Source: Paenibacillus pasadenensis (GTDB taxonomy: Bacteria; Bacillota; Bacilli; Paenibacillales; Paenibacillaceae). From it: a DNA stretch of 64,000 nucleotides. Numbering within the stretch: position 1 is the first letter of the stretch; every line of letters begins with the position of its first letter. The stretch spans positions 1-64,000 of the forward strand of contig NZ_JAMBOT010000016.1 in the NCBI RefSeq assembly GCF_023715725.1, read 5' to 3'. Made by a program: the position numbers and the translations under genes. Below the pieces are notes generated by a model, which had not been told where the DNA came from, did no database searches, and saw only the letters and a program-made list of their open reading frames with translations. Below, piece by piece: positions 33,219 to 41,876 of the stretch.

Positions 33219-33951
33219 GGATGTGACCGTCTCTTTTGACGGGTTTAAGGCGGTGCAGGGAATGAACCTTGTGCTGGGCAAAAGCGGCCTCAGATTTCTG
33301 ATCGGCCCAAACGGCGCAGGCAAAACAACGATGCTTGACGCCATCTGCGGCAAAGTGAAACCTTCCGGCGGAAGCATTTTGTACCGGGAAGAGATCGATC
33401 TTGCAAAGCGTAAGGAGCATCAGATTGCAGAGCTTGGCGTCGGGCGCAAATTCCAAGCCCCTTCGATTTTTCCAAGTTTGTCGGTAGAAGAAAATCTGGA
33501 GCTGGCGATGCGGCAAGACCGCGGCATTACAGCGACGCTGCGGGCAAAGCTCAGAGCGGCGGATCGGAAGTTGATTGGCGCGCGGCTGGAGAGCATCGGC
33601 TTGGGCGGCAAGCAGAAGCTGCGCGCGGGCAGCCTTTCGCACGGAGAGAAGCAGTGGCTGGAGATCGGCATGATGCTGCTGCAGGAGCCTTCGCTGCTGC
33701 TGCTCGACGAGCCGGCTGCGGGCATGACCGACCGTGAAACCGAAAAAACGGGCGTGCTGCTGCAGGAAATCGCACGTGACCGGGCAGTTGTTGTTGTGGA
33801 GCATGACATGGAGTTTGTGCGCAATTTTGCCAGCATTGTCACCGTCATGCACGAGGGCCGGCTGTTAATGGAAGGCACGATGGATCAGGTGCAGGCCGAC
33901 GAGCGGGTCGCTGAAGTGTACTTGGGCAAAAGGAGGGAAGCGGCATGCTGA
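33190..33951 (+). CDS. urtD: Urea ABC transporter ATPase UrtD
   Basis: A 253-residue LivG-type ATP-binding subunit. Walker A is GPNGAGKTTMLDAI (about residues 38-51), the signature is LSHGEKQWLEIGMMLLQEP, Walker B is LLLLDEPAAGMT and the switch His is in VVVVEHDMEFV. The ATG at 33190 has GGAAGGAGG upstream and lies inside the end of urtC. It forms the ATPase pair with UrtE. Confidence 0.93.
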   Translation: MSDPVILRCEDVTVSFDGFKAVQGMNLVLGKSGLRFLIGPNGAGKTTMLDAICGKVKPSGGSILYREEIDLAKRKEHQIAELGVGRKFQAPSIFPSLSVEENLELAMRQDRGITATLRAKLRAADRKLIGARLESIGLGGKQKLRAGSLSHGEKQWLEIGMMLLQEPSLLLLDEPAAGMTDRETEKTGVLLQEIARDRAVVVVEHDMEFVRNFASIVTVMHEGRLLMEGTMDQVQADERVAEVYLGKRREAAC

Positions 33952-34643
33952 CGGTGGAACAGCTGGAATCCGGCTACGGGGAAAGCCTCGTGCTGCGCGG
34001 CGTGACGCTGGAGGTGCGGCCCGGCCAGGTAGTCTGTTTGCTGGGGCGCAACGGCACCGGCAAGTCCACGCTCGTCAAAAGCATTATGGGCGTGCTGAAG
34101 GCAAAAGCCGGAAAAATCAGCTACGACGGCAGCGTGCTGACGCGCAAGCCTCCCGGCGAGCGCGCGCGAAGCGGGCTCGGGTACGTGCCGCAAGGAAGGG
34201 AAATATTCGGGCAGCTCACTGTCCGCGAAAATATTTTGATCGGCCTGGAGGCTTCCCGCCGGCGCAGCGGCGACGAGATTCCGCCAGCGGCAATTGAGCG
34301 GTTCCCTGTCCTGCCGACGATGTATGAGCGGCGCGGCGGCGATCTGAGCGGCGGCCAGCAGCAGCAGCTTGCTTTTGCCCGTGTTCTGGCGGCGGAGCCG
34401 GAGCTGCTCATTCTGGATGAGCCGTGCGAGGGCATTCAGCCTTCAATTGTTGACGACATCCGCGATGTCATCCGTTCCATTAAGTCCGATGGACGCACGG
34501 CCATTCTGCTAGTGGAGCAAAGCCTGGAATTTGTGCGCAGCGTCGGCGACTATGTGTATATTTTGGAAAAAGGCTCTGTCGCTTGGCAGGGAGAGATGGA
34601 ACAGATGAACGACGAGGTTGTTCGGCGATATCTGACGGTTTAG
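33945..34643 (+). CDS. urtE: Urea ABC transporter ATPase UrtE
   Basis: A 232-residue LivF-type ATP-binding subunit with Walker A GRNGTGKSTLVKSI, signature DLSGGQQQQLAFARVL, Walker B LLILDEPCEGIQPS and a switch His-equivalent position replaced by Gln (LLVEQSLEFV), which is usual in LivF/UrtE proteins. The ATG at 33945 overlaps urtD by 7 bases and follows AGGAGGGA. It is the last gene of the operon. Confidence 0.93.
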   Translation: MLTVEQLESGYGESLVLRGVTLEVRPGQVVCLLGRNGTGKSTLVKSIMGVLKAKAGKISYDGSVLTRKPPGERARSGLGYVPQGREIFGQLTVRENILIGLEASRRRSGDEIPPAAIERFPVLPTMYERRGGDLSGGQQQQLAFARVLAAEPELLILDEPCEGIQPSIVDDIRDVIRSIKSDGRTAILLVEQSLEFVRSVGDYVYILEKGSVAWQGEMEQMNDEVVRRYLTV

Positions 34644-34667
34644 AAATGGAGTGATCGGGCATCGAAA

Positions 34668-34700
34668 AGCCTGCCGGAATTTGATTCCAGCAGGCTGTTT
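34668..34700 (+). terminator. urt operon terminator
   Basis: AGCCTGC...GCAGGCT outer stem with an inner GGAAT / ATTCC stem, followed by GTTTGG. The stem is strong and the T tract short. Confidence 0.65.
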
Positions 34701-34797
34701 GGCATTCGAGGAAAGCATTGGCTCCGATTCGAAAAGGCGGATGGAATGGCGATCGACGGGCTATTTTCCAGAAGAGGACAACGTCAGCTGGGACAGT

Positions 34798-34827
34798 GCA
34801 TAAGAAAATGGGAGCGGATGAATACTA
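34798..34827 (+). promoter_or_regulatory. Candidate sigma-G promoter of spoVT
   Basis: GCATA (34798-34802), an 18-base spacer, AATACTA (34821-34827), one mismatch from the sigma-G -10 CATnnTA. B. subtilis spoVT is a sigma-G gene. Confidence 0.5.
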
Positions 34828-34940
34828 TGGTCAGATTCGAGGGTCAACACCTGACAGATCAACTCCTATCCCGCATACATCAGTACCAGCGAGCATCCAG
34901 TCGACTGACAACTCTTCGAGGAAAGTGGGGCAACATGACA

Positions 34941-35477
34941 ATGAAAGCAACTGGAATTGTGCGTCGAATCGATGATCTCGGCCGCGTCGTTATCCCGAAA
35001 GAAATCCGCCGTACGCTTCGGATTCGCGAAGGCGACCCGCTTGAGATTTTCGTGGACCGCGACGGCGAGGTCATTCTCAAGAAGTATTCCCCAATCGGCG
35101 AGCTTGGCGATTTTGCCAAGGAGTACGCGGAATCGCTCAGTGAAAGCACCGGGCATATTACGCTTATTTCCGACCGCGACACGGTTATTGCCGTTGCCGG
35201 GGCTTCCAAAAAGGATTACATGGACAAGCCGGTCGGTTCGCTGCTGGAGCAAGCGATGGACAGCCGCAAGACGGCGTTGGAAAGCGGCGAGCACGAAATT
35301 GTGAAAAACGCTCCCGAGACCTATTCTTCCTTCGTAGCTGCTCCAATCATCGCCGGCGGCGATCCCATCGGCACGGTTGTGCTCATGAGCAAGGAAGATT
35401 CGGTCAAAATGGCTCAACTCGAGATCAAAATGGCGGAAACAGCAGCTGGCTTCCTCGCCAAGCAAATGGAACAGTAG
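34941..35477 (+). CDS. spoVT: Stage V sporulation protein T, forespore regulator
   Basis: A 178-residue regulator that adjusts sigma-G-dependent gene expression in the forespore. The N-terminal AbrB-type DNA-binding domain (MKATGIVRRIDDLGRVVIPK, IRRTLRIREGDPLEIFVDRD) is essentially identical to B. subtilis SpoVT. A GAF-like domain follows (TGHITLISDRDTVIAVAGAS to AAGFLAKQMEQ). Start choice is between ATG 34941 (family start) and ATG 34935, which is too close to GTGGGG. It is a paralogue of abrB at 8896-9150. Confidence 0.95.
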   Translation: MKATGIVRRIDDLGRVVIPKEIRRTLRIREGDPLEIFVDRDGEVILKKYSPIGELGDFAKEYAESLSESTGHITLISDRDTVIAVAGASKKDYMDKPVGSLLEQAMDSRKTALESGEHEIVKNAPETYSSFVAAPIIAGGDPIGTVVLMSKEDSVKMAQLEIKMAETAAGFLAKQMEQ

Positions 35478-35495
35478 AATAGCTTCTGCCCCCGG

Positions 35496-35537
35496 CAAGC
35501 TTCCATTTTCGATTGGATAATCGAGAGCGGAAGCTTG
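35496..35537. terminator. Hairpin between spoVT and the DUF4397 gene
   Basis: CAAGCTTCC / GGAAGCTTG outer stem with inner TCGATT / AATCGA pairing. There is no strong T run on either strand; it lies between convergent genes and may end both transcripts. Confidence 0.45.
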
Positions 35538-35570
35538 TTGACGTTAACCTGGATTTTCGTTCGTCAAAGC

Positions 35571-36896
35571 TCAGCGGTCGGACAGAAGCATCAGCGTGGG
35601 CGGCGATCCGGCGTAAACGAGCGTTAAAGAACTGGCGGCCGGGAACAGCAGAGGCTCGCTTGCATGCAGCAGGCGAAGAGAGCCGGCCTCCGTCAGCTCC
35701 AGCCGCAGTTCAACGGGGGAAAGCGTAATGTAAGGCGACGAGGAGCCCGCAGCTACTTTGCGAAAAAGCGTTCCCCCGTCTCGCATCATGACATCGACGG
35801 GGCCTTCGCGCGCAAGGTTAAGAAGCCGGACCTTTGTGCGGTCTTCGCGATTCTCCTCTTCGTCGTCGAATACCAGCAGCTGTGTCCCGGCGTCTTTTTC
35901 CGATGGAGCAGCTGCGACGGTGTACCGTCCGCCTCCCTTGAATTTCAGCTCAAATTCGAACGGCTCCCGATCCTTCCGATCCGCCTTCTCCTCGTCATCC
36001 TTGAACGAGACCAGCCGAATCGTATGTTTTCCCCTCAGCACCGCTGCGTAGGGAGAAGCGGTGAGATAATCGGCTTCCAAAGCTGCGGGAGCACCTTCCA
36101 GCGTGAGCGCCAGCTGCGGCTGGCCCGGCGCGGCATGCAGGAGACGCACAAGCGCATAAGCGGAAGATTCGGGATCGGAATCGGGCGAAGCTTCTTTTTT
36201 TGCACGGCCCATCGGGGCAGGATAGAAGGAAACGCTGTTTTGTACGGAAGGTGCCTGTTCGCTGTTGGCAACCGCTTGGAAGAGCTCGCCAGGCGGGTTG
36301 GCATCAGAAGCTGACAGCGGCGCGGATGATCCGAATGCGGCGTGAGCGCCTGCTGCGGAAGTGTTGGCCCAAGCGGAGGCAGCAGCGTATCCAGGCCGAA
36401 TGGACGGGGCGAGCTCGGCAGAACCATACGCATCGCCCGCATTAGCTGCGGAATAGTTGACCCAATTGGAAGTAACAGCGTATCCCGGCGGAATGGAAGC
36501 AGCGAGCCCGGGAAAGGGTAGATGCTGCTGCCCGTACGGATGAGCGAATTGGCCGGGGATTCGCCCGATAGGGAATGTCTCGGCAAACATCCCGGTGCTC
36601 GAATGCGCAGGCTGGCCACCCTCCAAGCCAGGCAGGGCGTGCGGAAAATAAGCTGCGGCCTGCGACGGGCTTAACGCCGACGCTGCGTTAAAACTGTCCA
36701 AAGGAGAAATTGGGGTCGCCAGAGGGTCGTACAGACCGTATTCGCTTGCCAGAATTTTGTCCAGAATCTCCCGGCTCATGACAGCGTAAGAAGAGCTTAG
36801 CTCTGAATCAAGGTTCCGATAATAATCTGCCAGCCATTCGTATTGGCTGGCTTTTTGCCGTTCGTTCCATATCATGTAATCCATGTAATAATCCAT
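35571..36896 (-). CDS. DUF4397-domain protein with long Ala/Ser/Pro-rich region
   Basis: A 441-residue protein. The C-terminal half carries two beta-sandwich repeats of the DUF4397 type (ALVRLLHAAPGQPQLALTLE near 235 and TKVRLLNLAREGPVDVMMRD near 345, each followed by a SPY-type strand), a family usually found in secreted or surface proteins. The N-terminal ~45 residues are Tyr/Asp-rich (MDYYMDYMIWNERQKASQYE), followed by a low-complexity segment rich in Ala, Ser, Pro and Gly. No signal peptide is seen, so the location is unclear. The ATG at 36896 follows AGGAGGT. Divergent from the flippase gene and absent from the B. subtilis locus. Confidence 0.75.
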   Translation of the reverse strand: MDYYMDYMIWNERQKASQYEWLADYYRNLDSELSSSYAVMSREILDKILASEYGLYDPLATPISPLDSFNAASALSPSQAAAYFPHALPGLEGGQPAHSSTGMFAETFPIGRIPGQFAHPYGQQHLPFPGLAASIPPGYAVTSNWVNYSAANAGDAYGSAELAPSIRPGYAAASAWANTSAAGAHAAFGSSAPLSASDANPPGELFQAVANSEQAPSVQNSVSFYPAPMGRAKKEASPDSDPESSAYALVRLLHAAPGQPQLALTLEGAPAALEADYLTASPYAAVLRGKHTIRLVSFKDDEEKADRKDREPFEFELKFKGGGRYTVAAAPSEKDAGTQLLVFDDEEENREDRTKVRLLNLAREGPVDVMMRDGGTLFRKVAAGSSSPYITLSPVELRLELTEAGSLRLLHASEPLLFPAASSLTLVYAGSPPTLMLLSDR

Positions 36897-37108
36897 ACCC
36901 TACCTCCTTGCCGTTCCTGCCGGAAACAGCTGAAAAACGCCGCTACTCCAGCATATGCAGCTAAAACTCGGCCCATACGACAGAAAGGAAGAGGATTCGT
37001 CAAACGGGAAGCGCGAATCGGGTCGGAAAAAAGCTCGGACGGGACAAGACTGCAGGACAATCCGTTATAATGGTGGGAAAGGACGAGTGAAGGGACCGGA
37101 AGCGAACT

Positions 37109-38929
37109 ATGGGAGAGCAAGCGGGGAAAGGGATCGGCGGCGGCAAAAAGGGAATGCTGGGCGGAGCGGCAATGCTTGCCGGGGCGGCGCTGCTGTCAAA
37201 GCTGATTGGCACGCTCCAGAAAATTCCGCTGCAAAATGTGGCTGGCGACCGCGTGTTCGGCATTTACAACGCGGTTTACCCGTTTTATCAGCTCATTCTT
37301 GTGCTGGCTACGGCAGGATTGCCGGTTGCAGTCGCAATCCGCACCGCGACGCTGCTGGAAGCGGAAGACCGCGTCGGAGCCCGCCAAGCCGCAGCAGCGG
37401 GCGTTGTGCTGCTGTCGCTTTTCGGGGCGGCTGGTTTTGCGCTGCTCTGGGCCGAAGCGGAGGCGTTCGCCCGGCTTGTCGGCGATCCGGCGGCGGCGCG
37501 GTCGGTCCGCGCCGTTGCGGCCTCGCTGTGGTTCGCTCCAGCGCTTGCCGCGCTGCGGGGTTATACGCAAGGCAGCGGAGATTTAAGGCCGACAGCCTGG
37601 TCGCAGCTGGCGGAGCAGTGCGTCCGCGTCGCCGCGATGCTGCTTCTGCTGCGTTTAGGCTGGGAAGCGGGCTGGAGCGAGGAAGGCTTAGCGGCCGGAG
37701 CGATGTCTGGATCGTTTTTTGGCGGAGCGGCAGGACTGCTGCTGCTCGTTTGGCTGATGCGCAGGCCGAAAGCGTCTTCCGCAGCTGCCGAAGCGACGGA
37801 GGAAGGGGCCAAGGAGCGTAGCGGCTGCAAGGATAGCGCGGCCGTTGCGAACGGCGGCATGCTGACTTCGGCGGCCGGCCGGAGCGGAATTTATTGGGAG
37901 CTGGAAGCTGAGAGGCGCGAACAAGCGGAAAAGCGCTCGGGAACGCTGCCGCTGATGAAAGGGCTGACGGCGGAGATGCGCCGGCTTGGTGTTATCGCGC
38001 TGCCGGTAGCGCTCGGCGCCATTGTTTCCCCAGTGCTGGGAGTAATTGATGCGTTCACCGTGCCGCGTCTGCTGAGCGAGGGCGGGTTGAGCGGAGCGGA
38101 AGCGATGATTGCGTTTGGCCTTTATAGCCGGGGCCAGCCGCTTATTCAGCTTGTGGCGATGGTTGCGGGAGCCGCTGCGGGCGCAGTCGTTCCGCAGCTG
38201 GTACGCTCGCGGCGCGCCGCGCCGCATGAGGCGGCTGCAGCCGCGCGGCTGGCGCTGCGTGCAGCTGCGCTTGCGGGAGCCGCTGCGGCAGCGGGGCTCA
38301 TCGTGCTGGCGAAGCCGCTCAATGTAATGTTTTACACGGACGCGCAGGCGACCGGCACGCTGGCGCTCGTCGGCAGCACAGCGCTCGCCGCAGCGCTCAG
38401 CGCAGTATGCGCCCCGCTGCTGCAGAGCCTCGGCGCGCTGCGCACGCCTGCGGCGCTGTTGCTGCTCGCGGCGCTGGCCAAAGCTGCGCTCAACGCGGCG
38501 CTTGTGCCGCCGCTAGGCATCGCTGGCGCCGCCTGGGCGGGCATCGCCGCCACGGCGCTTGCCGCGCTGCTCGGCGCGCTCGCGACGGCACGCGCAGCCG
38601 CTGCGCTCGCTGCGCCGCCGGCGCAGCCCGCACGCGCTGCGCTGCGCCGGCTCGCGGCAGCTGCGCTTGCGCTGGCGGCGATGAGCGCCGCTGCGGGCGC
38701 GGCTGTGCGCGCCGCAGCTTTGCTCGCGGCGCTTGCGCCGGCGCTGCCGCCGCGCCTGAGCGCCGCCGCGCAGACGCTCGCCGGCGTTGCGCTCGGCGCC
38801 GCCGTGTACGGTGCCGCGCTGCTGCGGCTCGGCGCCGTCTCCGCGGCAGAGCTGCGCCTGCTGCCCGGCGGTGCCGGGCTTGCCGCGCGGCTGGCTCGCT
38901 GGCGGCTGCTGCCTCGCCGCAGCAGGTAG
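37109..38929 (+). CDS. MOP-superfamily polysaccharide flippase (SpoVB/YabM-like)
   Basis: A 606-residue membrane protein with about 14 hydrophobic segments, of the SpoVB/MurJ-related lipid-linked polysaccharide exporter group. Signature parts are AALLSKLIGTLQKIPLQNVA, GIYNAVYPFYQLILVLATAG and ALGAIVSPVLGVIDAFTVPR. In B. subtilis yabM lies here, after spoVT. The last third is extremely Ala- and Leu-rich and its DNA is far more GC-rich than its neighbours. The ATG at 37109 follows GGAAG. The cargo (a peptidoglycan or teichoic precursor) is not determined from sequence. Confidence 0.88.
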   Translation: MGEQAGKGIGGGKKGMLGGAAMLAGAALLSKLIGTLQKIPLQNVAGDRVFGIYNAVYPFYQLILVLATAGLPVAVAIRTATLLEAEDRVGARQAAAAGVVLLSLFGAAGFALLWAEAEAFARLVGDPAAARSVRAVAASLWFAPALAALRGYTQGSGDLRPTAWSQLAEQCVRVAAMLLLLRLGWEAGWSEEGLAAGAMSGSFFGGAAGLLLLVWLMRRPKASSAAAEATEEGAKERSGCKDSAAVANGGMLTSAAGRSGIYWELEAERREQAEKRSGTLPLMKGLTAEMRRLGVIALPVALGAIVSPVLGVIDAFTVPRLLSEGGLSGAEAMIAFGLYSRGQPLIQLVAMVAGAAAGAVVPQLVRSRRAAPHEAAAAARLALRAAALAGAAAAAGLIVLAKPLNVMFYTDAQATGTLALVGSTALAAALSAVCAPLLQSLGALRTPAALLLLAALAKAALNAALVPPLGIAGAAWAGIAATALAALLGALATARAAAALAAPPAQPARAALRRLAAAALALAAMSAAAGAAVRAAALLAALAPALPPRLSAAAQTLAGVALGAAVYGAALLRLGAVSAAELRLLPGGAGLAARLARWRLLPRRSR

Positions 38930-38974
38930 CGGGCGTGAGAGCCGCAGTTGGCTCTGCCTTACTACGGCGCCTGA

Positions 38975-39420
38975 AACGCCCTTAAACCCGCCGATGTGCG
39001 CCGAACGGCACTCACTAAGGGCATCAAACGCCCTTAAACCCGCATAATCCGTGCAAAAACATTGAAATAAGGCCAAAAGTGGCCTTAAACTCGCCTGATA
39101 GATGCGAAATCGCCAAATTAAGCCCGAAATTGGACTTAAATGAGCCTAATCAGCACATAAACGCCAAATTAAGCCCGAAATTGGACTTAAATGAGTCTAA
39201 TCAGCACATAAACACCAAAATAAGCCCAAAAATGGCCTTAAATGAGCCTAATCAGCACATAAATACCGAAATAAGCCCAAAAGTGGACTTAGAATCAAAA
39301 GTAGACACCTTCTAACTTTGATCAAATAAAAAGGTCGTCAAACGCCCTTAAACATGCCGGTCTGCGAAGAACCGCACTCACTAAACGCCCTAATCCCGCC
39401 GAAACAAGCCTAATTGCCCG
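38975..39420. repeat. Intergenic repeat region with a 51-base tandem array
   Basis: Between the flippase gene and yabN there is about 700 bases without a credible gene. At 39112, 39163, 39214 and 39265 a 51-base unit begins, containing TAAGCCCGAAATTGGACTTA, ATGAGCCTAATCAGCACATA and related forms; a fifth, partial copy starts near 39066. Each unit holds a small palindrome of the form TAAGGCC-N5-GGCCTTA. Flanking copies of AACGCCCTTAAAC occur near 38975, 39026 and 39350. The 51-base period is 17 codons, so one frame stays open for 78 codons, but I regard this as a by-product of the repeat. Confidence 0.75.
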
Positions 39421-39640
39421 CTTTGAGCGACCTTACTAACAAACTTTCATTTCACGCTCGAAAGCCTTCACCAACCGCATATTCTACTTGATTCAGGAAT
39501 TGTATGACTTATTTTTCCATACCGAGAGCGAGGCCGCTTGATTCCTGGCTTCAAGCCAAGTAAAGTCTAAGGGAGGCTTAGCCGTCCGCTTCGGCGGAAA
39601 GGAAGCCGCGACCGTAACGAGAAGGAGGCGCAGCAGCGTC

Positions 39641-41176
39641 ATGAAAGCCCCATCGAGCACCAACCGCCATCCGGAGGATGGAGCCGGCGCTTCCGCGCCG
39701 TCCATTACGATAGCCGGACTTGGAACCGGAGATCCGGATCAGCTCACGCTTGGTATTTGGCGCAGGCTGAAGCAGTCTTCCGTCATCTACGTCCGCACCG
39801 AAAAGCATCCTATGATGGACATGCTTCGCGAAACGGGCGTACCGGTCCGTTCTTTCGACCGCCTGTACGAGGAAGCGGATTCGTTTCCGCAGGTGTACGA
39901 GGACATAACCCGCGAGCTGCTGGCTTTAGCCAAGCAATCGCCGGACGGTATTCTTTATGCCGTCCCCGGCCATCCCATGGTGGCGGAGCGTACGGTTCAG
40001 CTGCTGCGGGAGCGCTGTCCGGAGGAAGGCGTACAGCTGCATATTTTGGGCGGCGAAAGCTTTCTGGACATCGCTTTTACGCGTCTCGGCTTTGATCCTA
40101 TCGAAGGGTTCCAGCTGCTCGACGCCTCCGGCCTGCAGCCGCATCTGCTTCAGCCTCAGCTGCATACGCTCATCGGTCAGGTGTACGACGACTTTACCGC
40201 TTCCGATGTCAAGCTGACGCTGATGGAGCGTTACCCCGAGGAGCATCCCGTTACGATCGGCCACGCGCTAGGCGTTGCCGGGGAAGAGCGCATCGTCACG
40301 GTGCCGCTCTACGAGCTGGATCGCGGCCAGAACTATGGCAATCTCAGCCTCGTCTACGTTCCGGCGAGCGCCGACGAGAGCTTAAGGAACCGCAGCTTTG
40401 ACCGGCTGCATGAGATCGTCTCGATTTTGCGCAGCCCGGAAGGATGCCCGTGGGACCGTGAGCAGACGCATCAATCCATCCGCAAAAACTTCATCGAGGA
40501 GCTGTACGAAGCGCTGGAGGCAATTGACGAGGACGATCCCGACGGCATGCGGGAGGAGTTCGGCGACGTCATTTTGCAGGTGATGCTGCATAGCCAGATG
40601 GAAGAGGAAACAGGCGCTTTCACCGTGTACGACGTCATTCAGGAGCTGAATGAAAAGCTTATTTTCCGCCATCCCCATGTGTTTGGCACGACAGATGCGT
40701 CGGACTCCGGCGAAGCGCTGGCCAACTGGGAAAGGATGAAGGCGGAGGAGAAGCAGCTCAAGGGCCGGAATGCGGACCGCAGCTCCCAGCTGGACGGAAT
40801 ACCGAAGGATTTGCCTGCGCTGCTGACTGCCTATAAGCTGCAAAAGAAAGCCTCCAAGGTCGGCTTTGATTGGGACGAGCTCCAGCCCGTGCTGGAGAAG
40901 ATCGAGGAAGAGCTGGGCGAGGTTCGTGAAGCGGCGGCTGAGGGAGACCGTGAGGCAAGCGCAGGCGAGTTGGGCGATTTGCTGTTCGCTGTCGTCAACG
41001 CCGCCCGGTTCCTGGATGCCGACCCGGAGGAGTCTCTCGCCCGCACCAATGCCAAATTTAAGAGACGCTTTCTCTATGTCGAGGAACAACTTCGTATAAA
41101 CGGCAAATCTTTTGACCAGACTGACTTACAAGAGATGGACCGTTGGTGGGAAGAGGCCAAATTGAAAGGATTATAG
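39641..41176 (+). CDS. yabN: YabN: tetrapyrrole methylase domain fused to MazG pyrophosphohydrolase
   Basis: A 511-residue two-domain protein. Residues about 20-235 are a tetrapyrrole/SAM methylase-like domain (SITIAGLGTGDPDQLTLGIW, ILYAVPGHPMVAERT). Residues about 250-510 are MazG, which hydrolyses NTPs to NMPs plus pyrophosphate (LRSPEGCPWDREQTHQSIRK, FIEELYEALEAI, EEFGDVILQVMLHSQMEE) with the Glu-rich metal sites intact. The role of the methylase half is unknown. The ATG at 39641 is 12 bases after AAGGAGG, a rather long gap. Place after the flippase matches B. subtilis. Confidence 0.92.
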   Translation: MKAPSSTNRHPEDGAGASAPSITIAGLGTGDPDQLTLGIWRRLKQSSVIYVRTEKHPMMDMLRETGVPVRSFDRLYEEADSFPQVYEDITRELLALAKQSPDGILYAVPGHPMVAERTVQLLRERCPEEGVQLHILGGESFLDIAFTRLGFDPIEGFQLLDASGLQPHLLQPQLHTLIGQVYDDFTASDVKLTLMERYPEEHPVTIGHALGVAGEERIVTVPLYELDRGQNYGNLSLVYVPASADESLRNRSFDRLHEIVSILRSPEGCPWDREQTHQSIRKNFIEELYEALEAIDEDDPDGMREEFGDVILQVMLHSQMEEETGAFTVYDVIQELNEKLIFRHPHVFGTTDASDSGEALANWERMKAEEKQLKGRNADRSSQLDGIPKDLPALLTAYKLQKKASKVGFDWDELQPVLEKIEEELGEVREAAAEGDREASAGELGDLLFAVVNAARFLDADPEESLARTNAKFKRRFLYVEEQLRINGKSFDQTDLQEMDRWWEEAKLKGL

Positions 41177-41603
41177 GGAGGCGTAAGCCTTGCTGTAAGG
41201 AGAGAGCTGCCGGCTATGAATCTATCATTCCTAACGCAGTTTCTCGCATTCAATCGCTTCCGCACCGGCCGCCAATGTCGATCTGTTCGTCACCTTTCGC
41301 TCATTCTCGACGGATTTTCGCAAAAAAATTTCAGGATGCAGCAGGATTTTTTCATGAGAGGAACGAATACGTAACCCTCGAAAAATTTCTCCCGGTTATC
41401 CCGGCAGCACCGCCGCTTGCCGCACCAGTTTCGGAAAACCGGGGGGAAGAAGAACGGCGCCTGAACGTCCTTAGGCGGCATGACCGCCGGGGCAGTTAAC
41501 GGGACCTGAGGCATACCGGTCTTGTTTCGTCCGTACCTGCTGCCATGGCAGCAACCACCACTGCAATTCACTTGAGAACTTTATCTTTCGGGAGGAATTT
41601 ACG
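41177..41603. other. Intergenic region before hup
   Basis: A stretch of 427 bases without a credible gene. It holds a short palindrome CTGCCATGGCAG near 41540 and must contain the hup promoter, but I could not identify convincing -35 and -10 boxes. Confidence 0.4.
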
Positions 41604-41876
41604 ATGAACAAAAATGACCTGATTAACAACATTGCAACGAAGAGCGGCCTGACTAAACGCGACGTGGAATCCGTACTTAACGGTTTCCTGGGCGAAGTTA
41701 CCGATGCGCTTGCTTCCGGCGACAAAGTTCAACTGATCGGCTTCGGCACATTCGAAACCCGCACCCGTTCCAGCCGCACGGGCCGCAACCCGCAAACGGG
41801 CAAAGAAATCAGCATTCCGGAATCCAAAGTTCCTGCATTCAAAGCCGGCAACAAGCTGAAAGAAGCCATCAAGTAA
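41604..41876 (+). CDS. hup: DNA-binding protein HU
   Basis: A 90-residue nucleoid protein of the HU family: MNKNDLINNIATKSGLTKRD, the signature GFGTFETRTRSSRTGRNPQT, and the C-terminal PAFKAGNKLKEAIK. It bends and compacts DNA non-specifically as a dimer. The ATG at 41604 follows GGGAGGAA. In B. subtilis HU (hbs) is elsewhere; here it is placed between yabN and rqcP. Its stop codon directly abuts the rqcP start. Confidence 0.97.
   Translation: MNKNDLINNIATKSGLTKRDVESVLNGFLGEVTDALASGDKVQLIGFGTFETRTRSSRTGRNPQTGKEISIPESKVPAFKAGNKLKEAIK

Noticed and set aside
39079..39315. A 78-codon open frame with 17-residue repeats
   Set aside because: The open frame follows from a 51-base tandem repeat whose period is a multiple of three. 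It begins with GTG without a ribosome site, the units vary at all codon positions, and flanking non-coding repeats of the same style surround it.
38975..39420. Possible CRISPR array
   Set aside because: The units are contiguous and similar along their whole length, so there are no unique spacers between constant repeats, and no cas genes are near.
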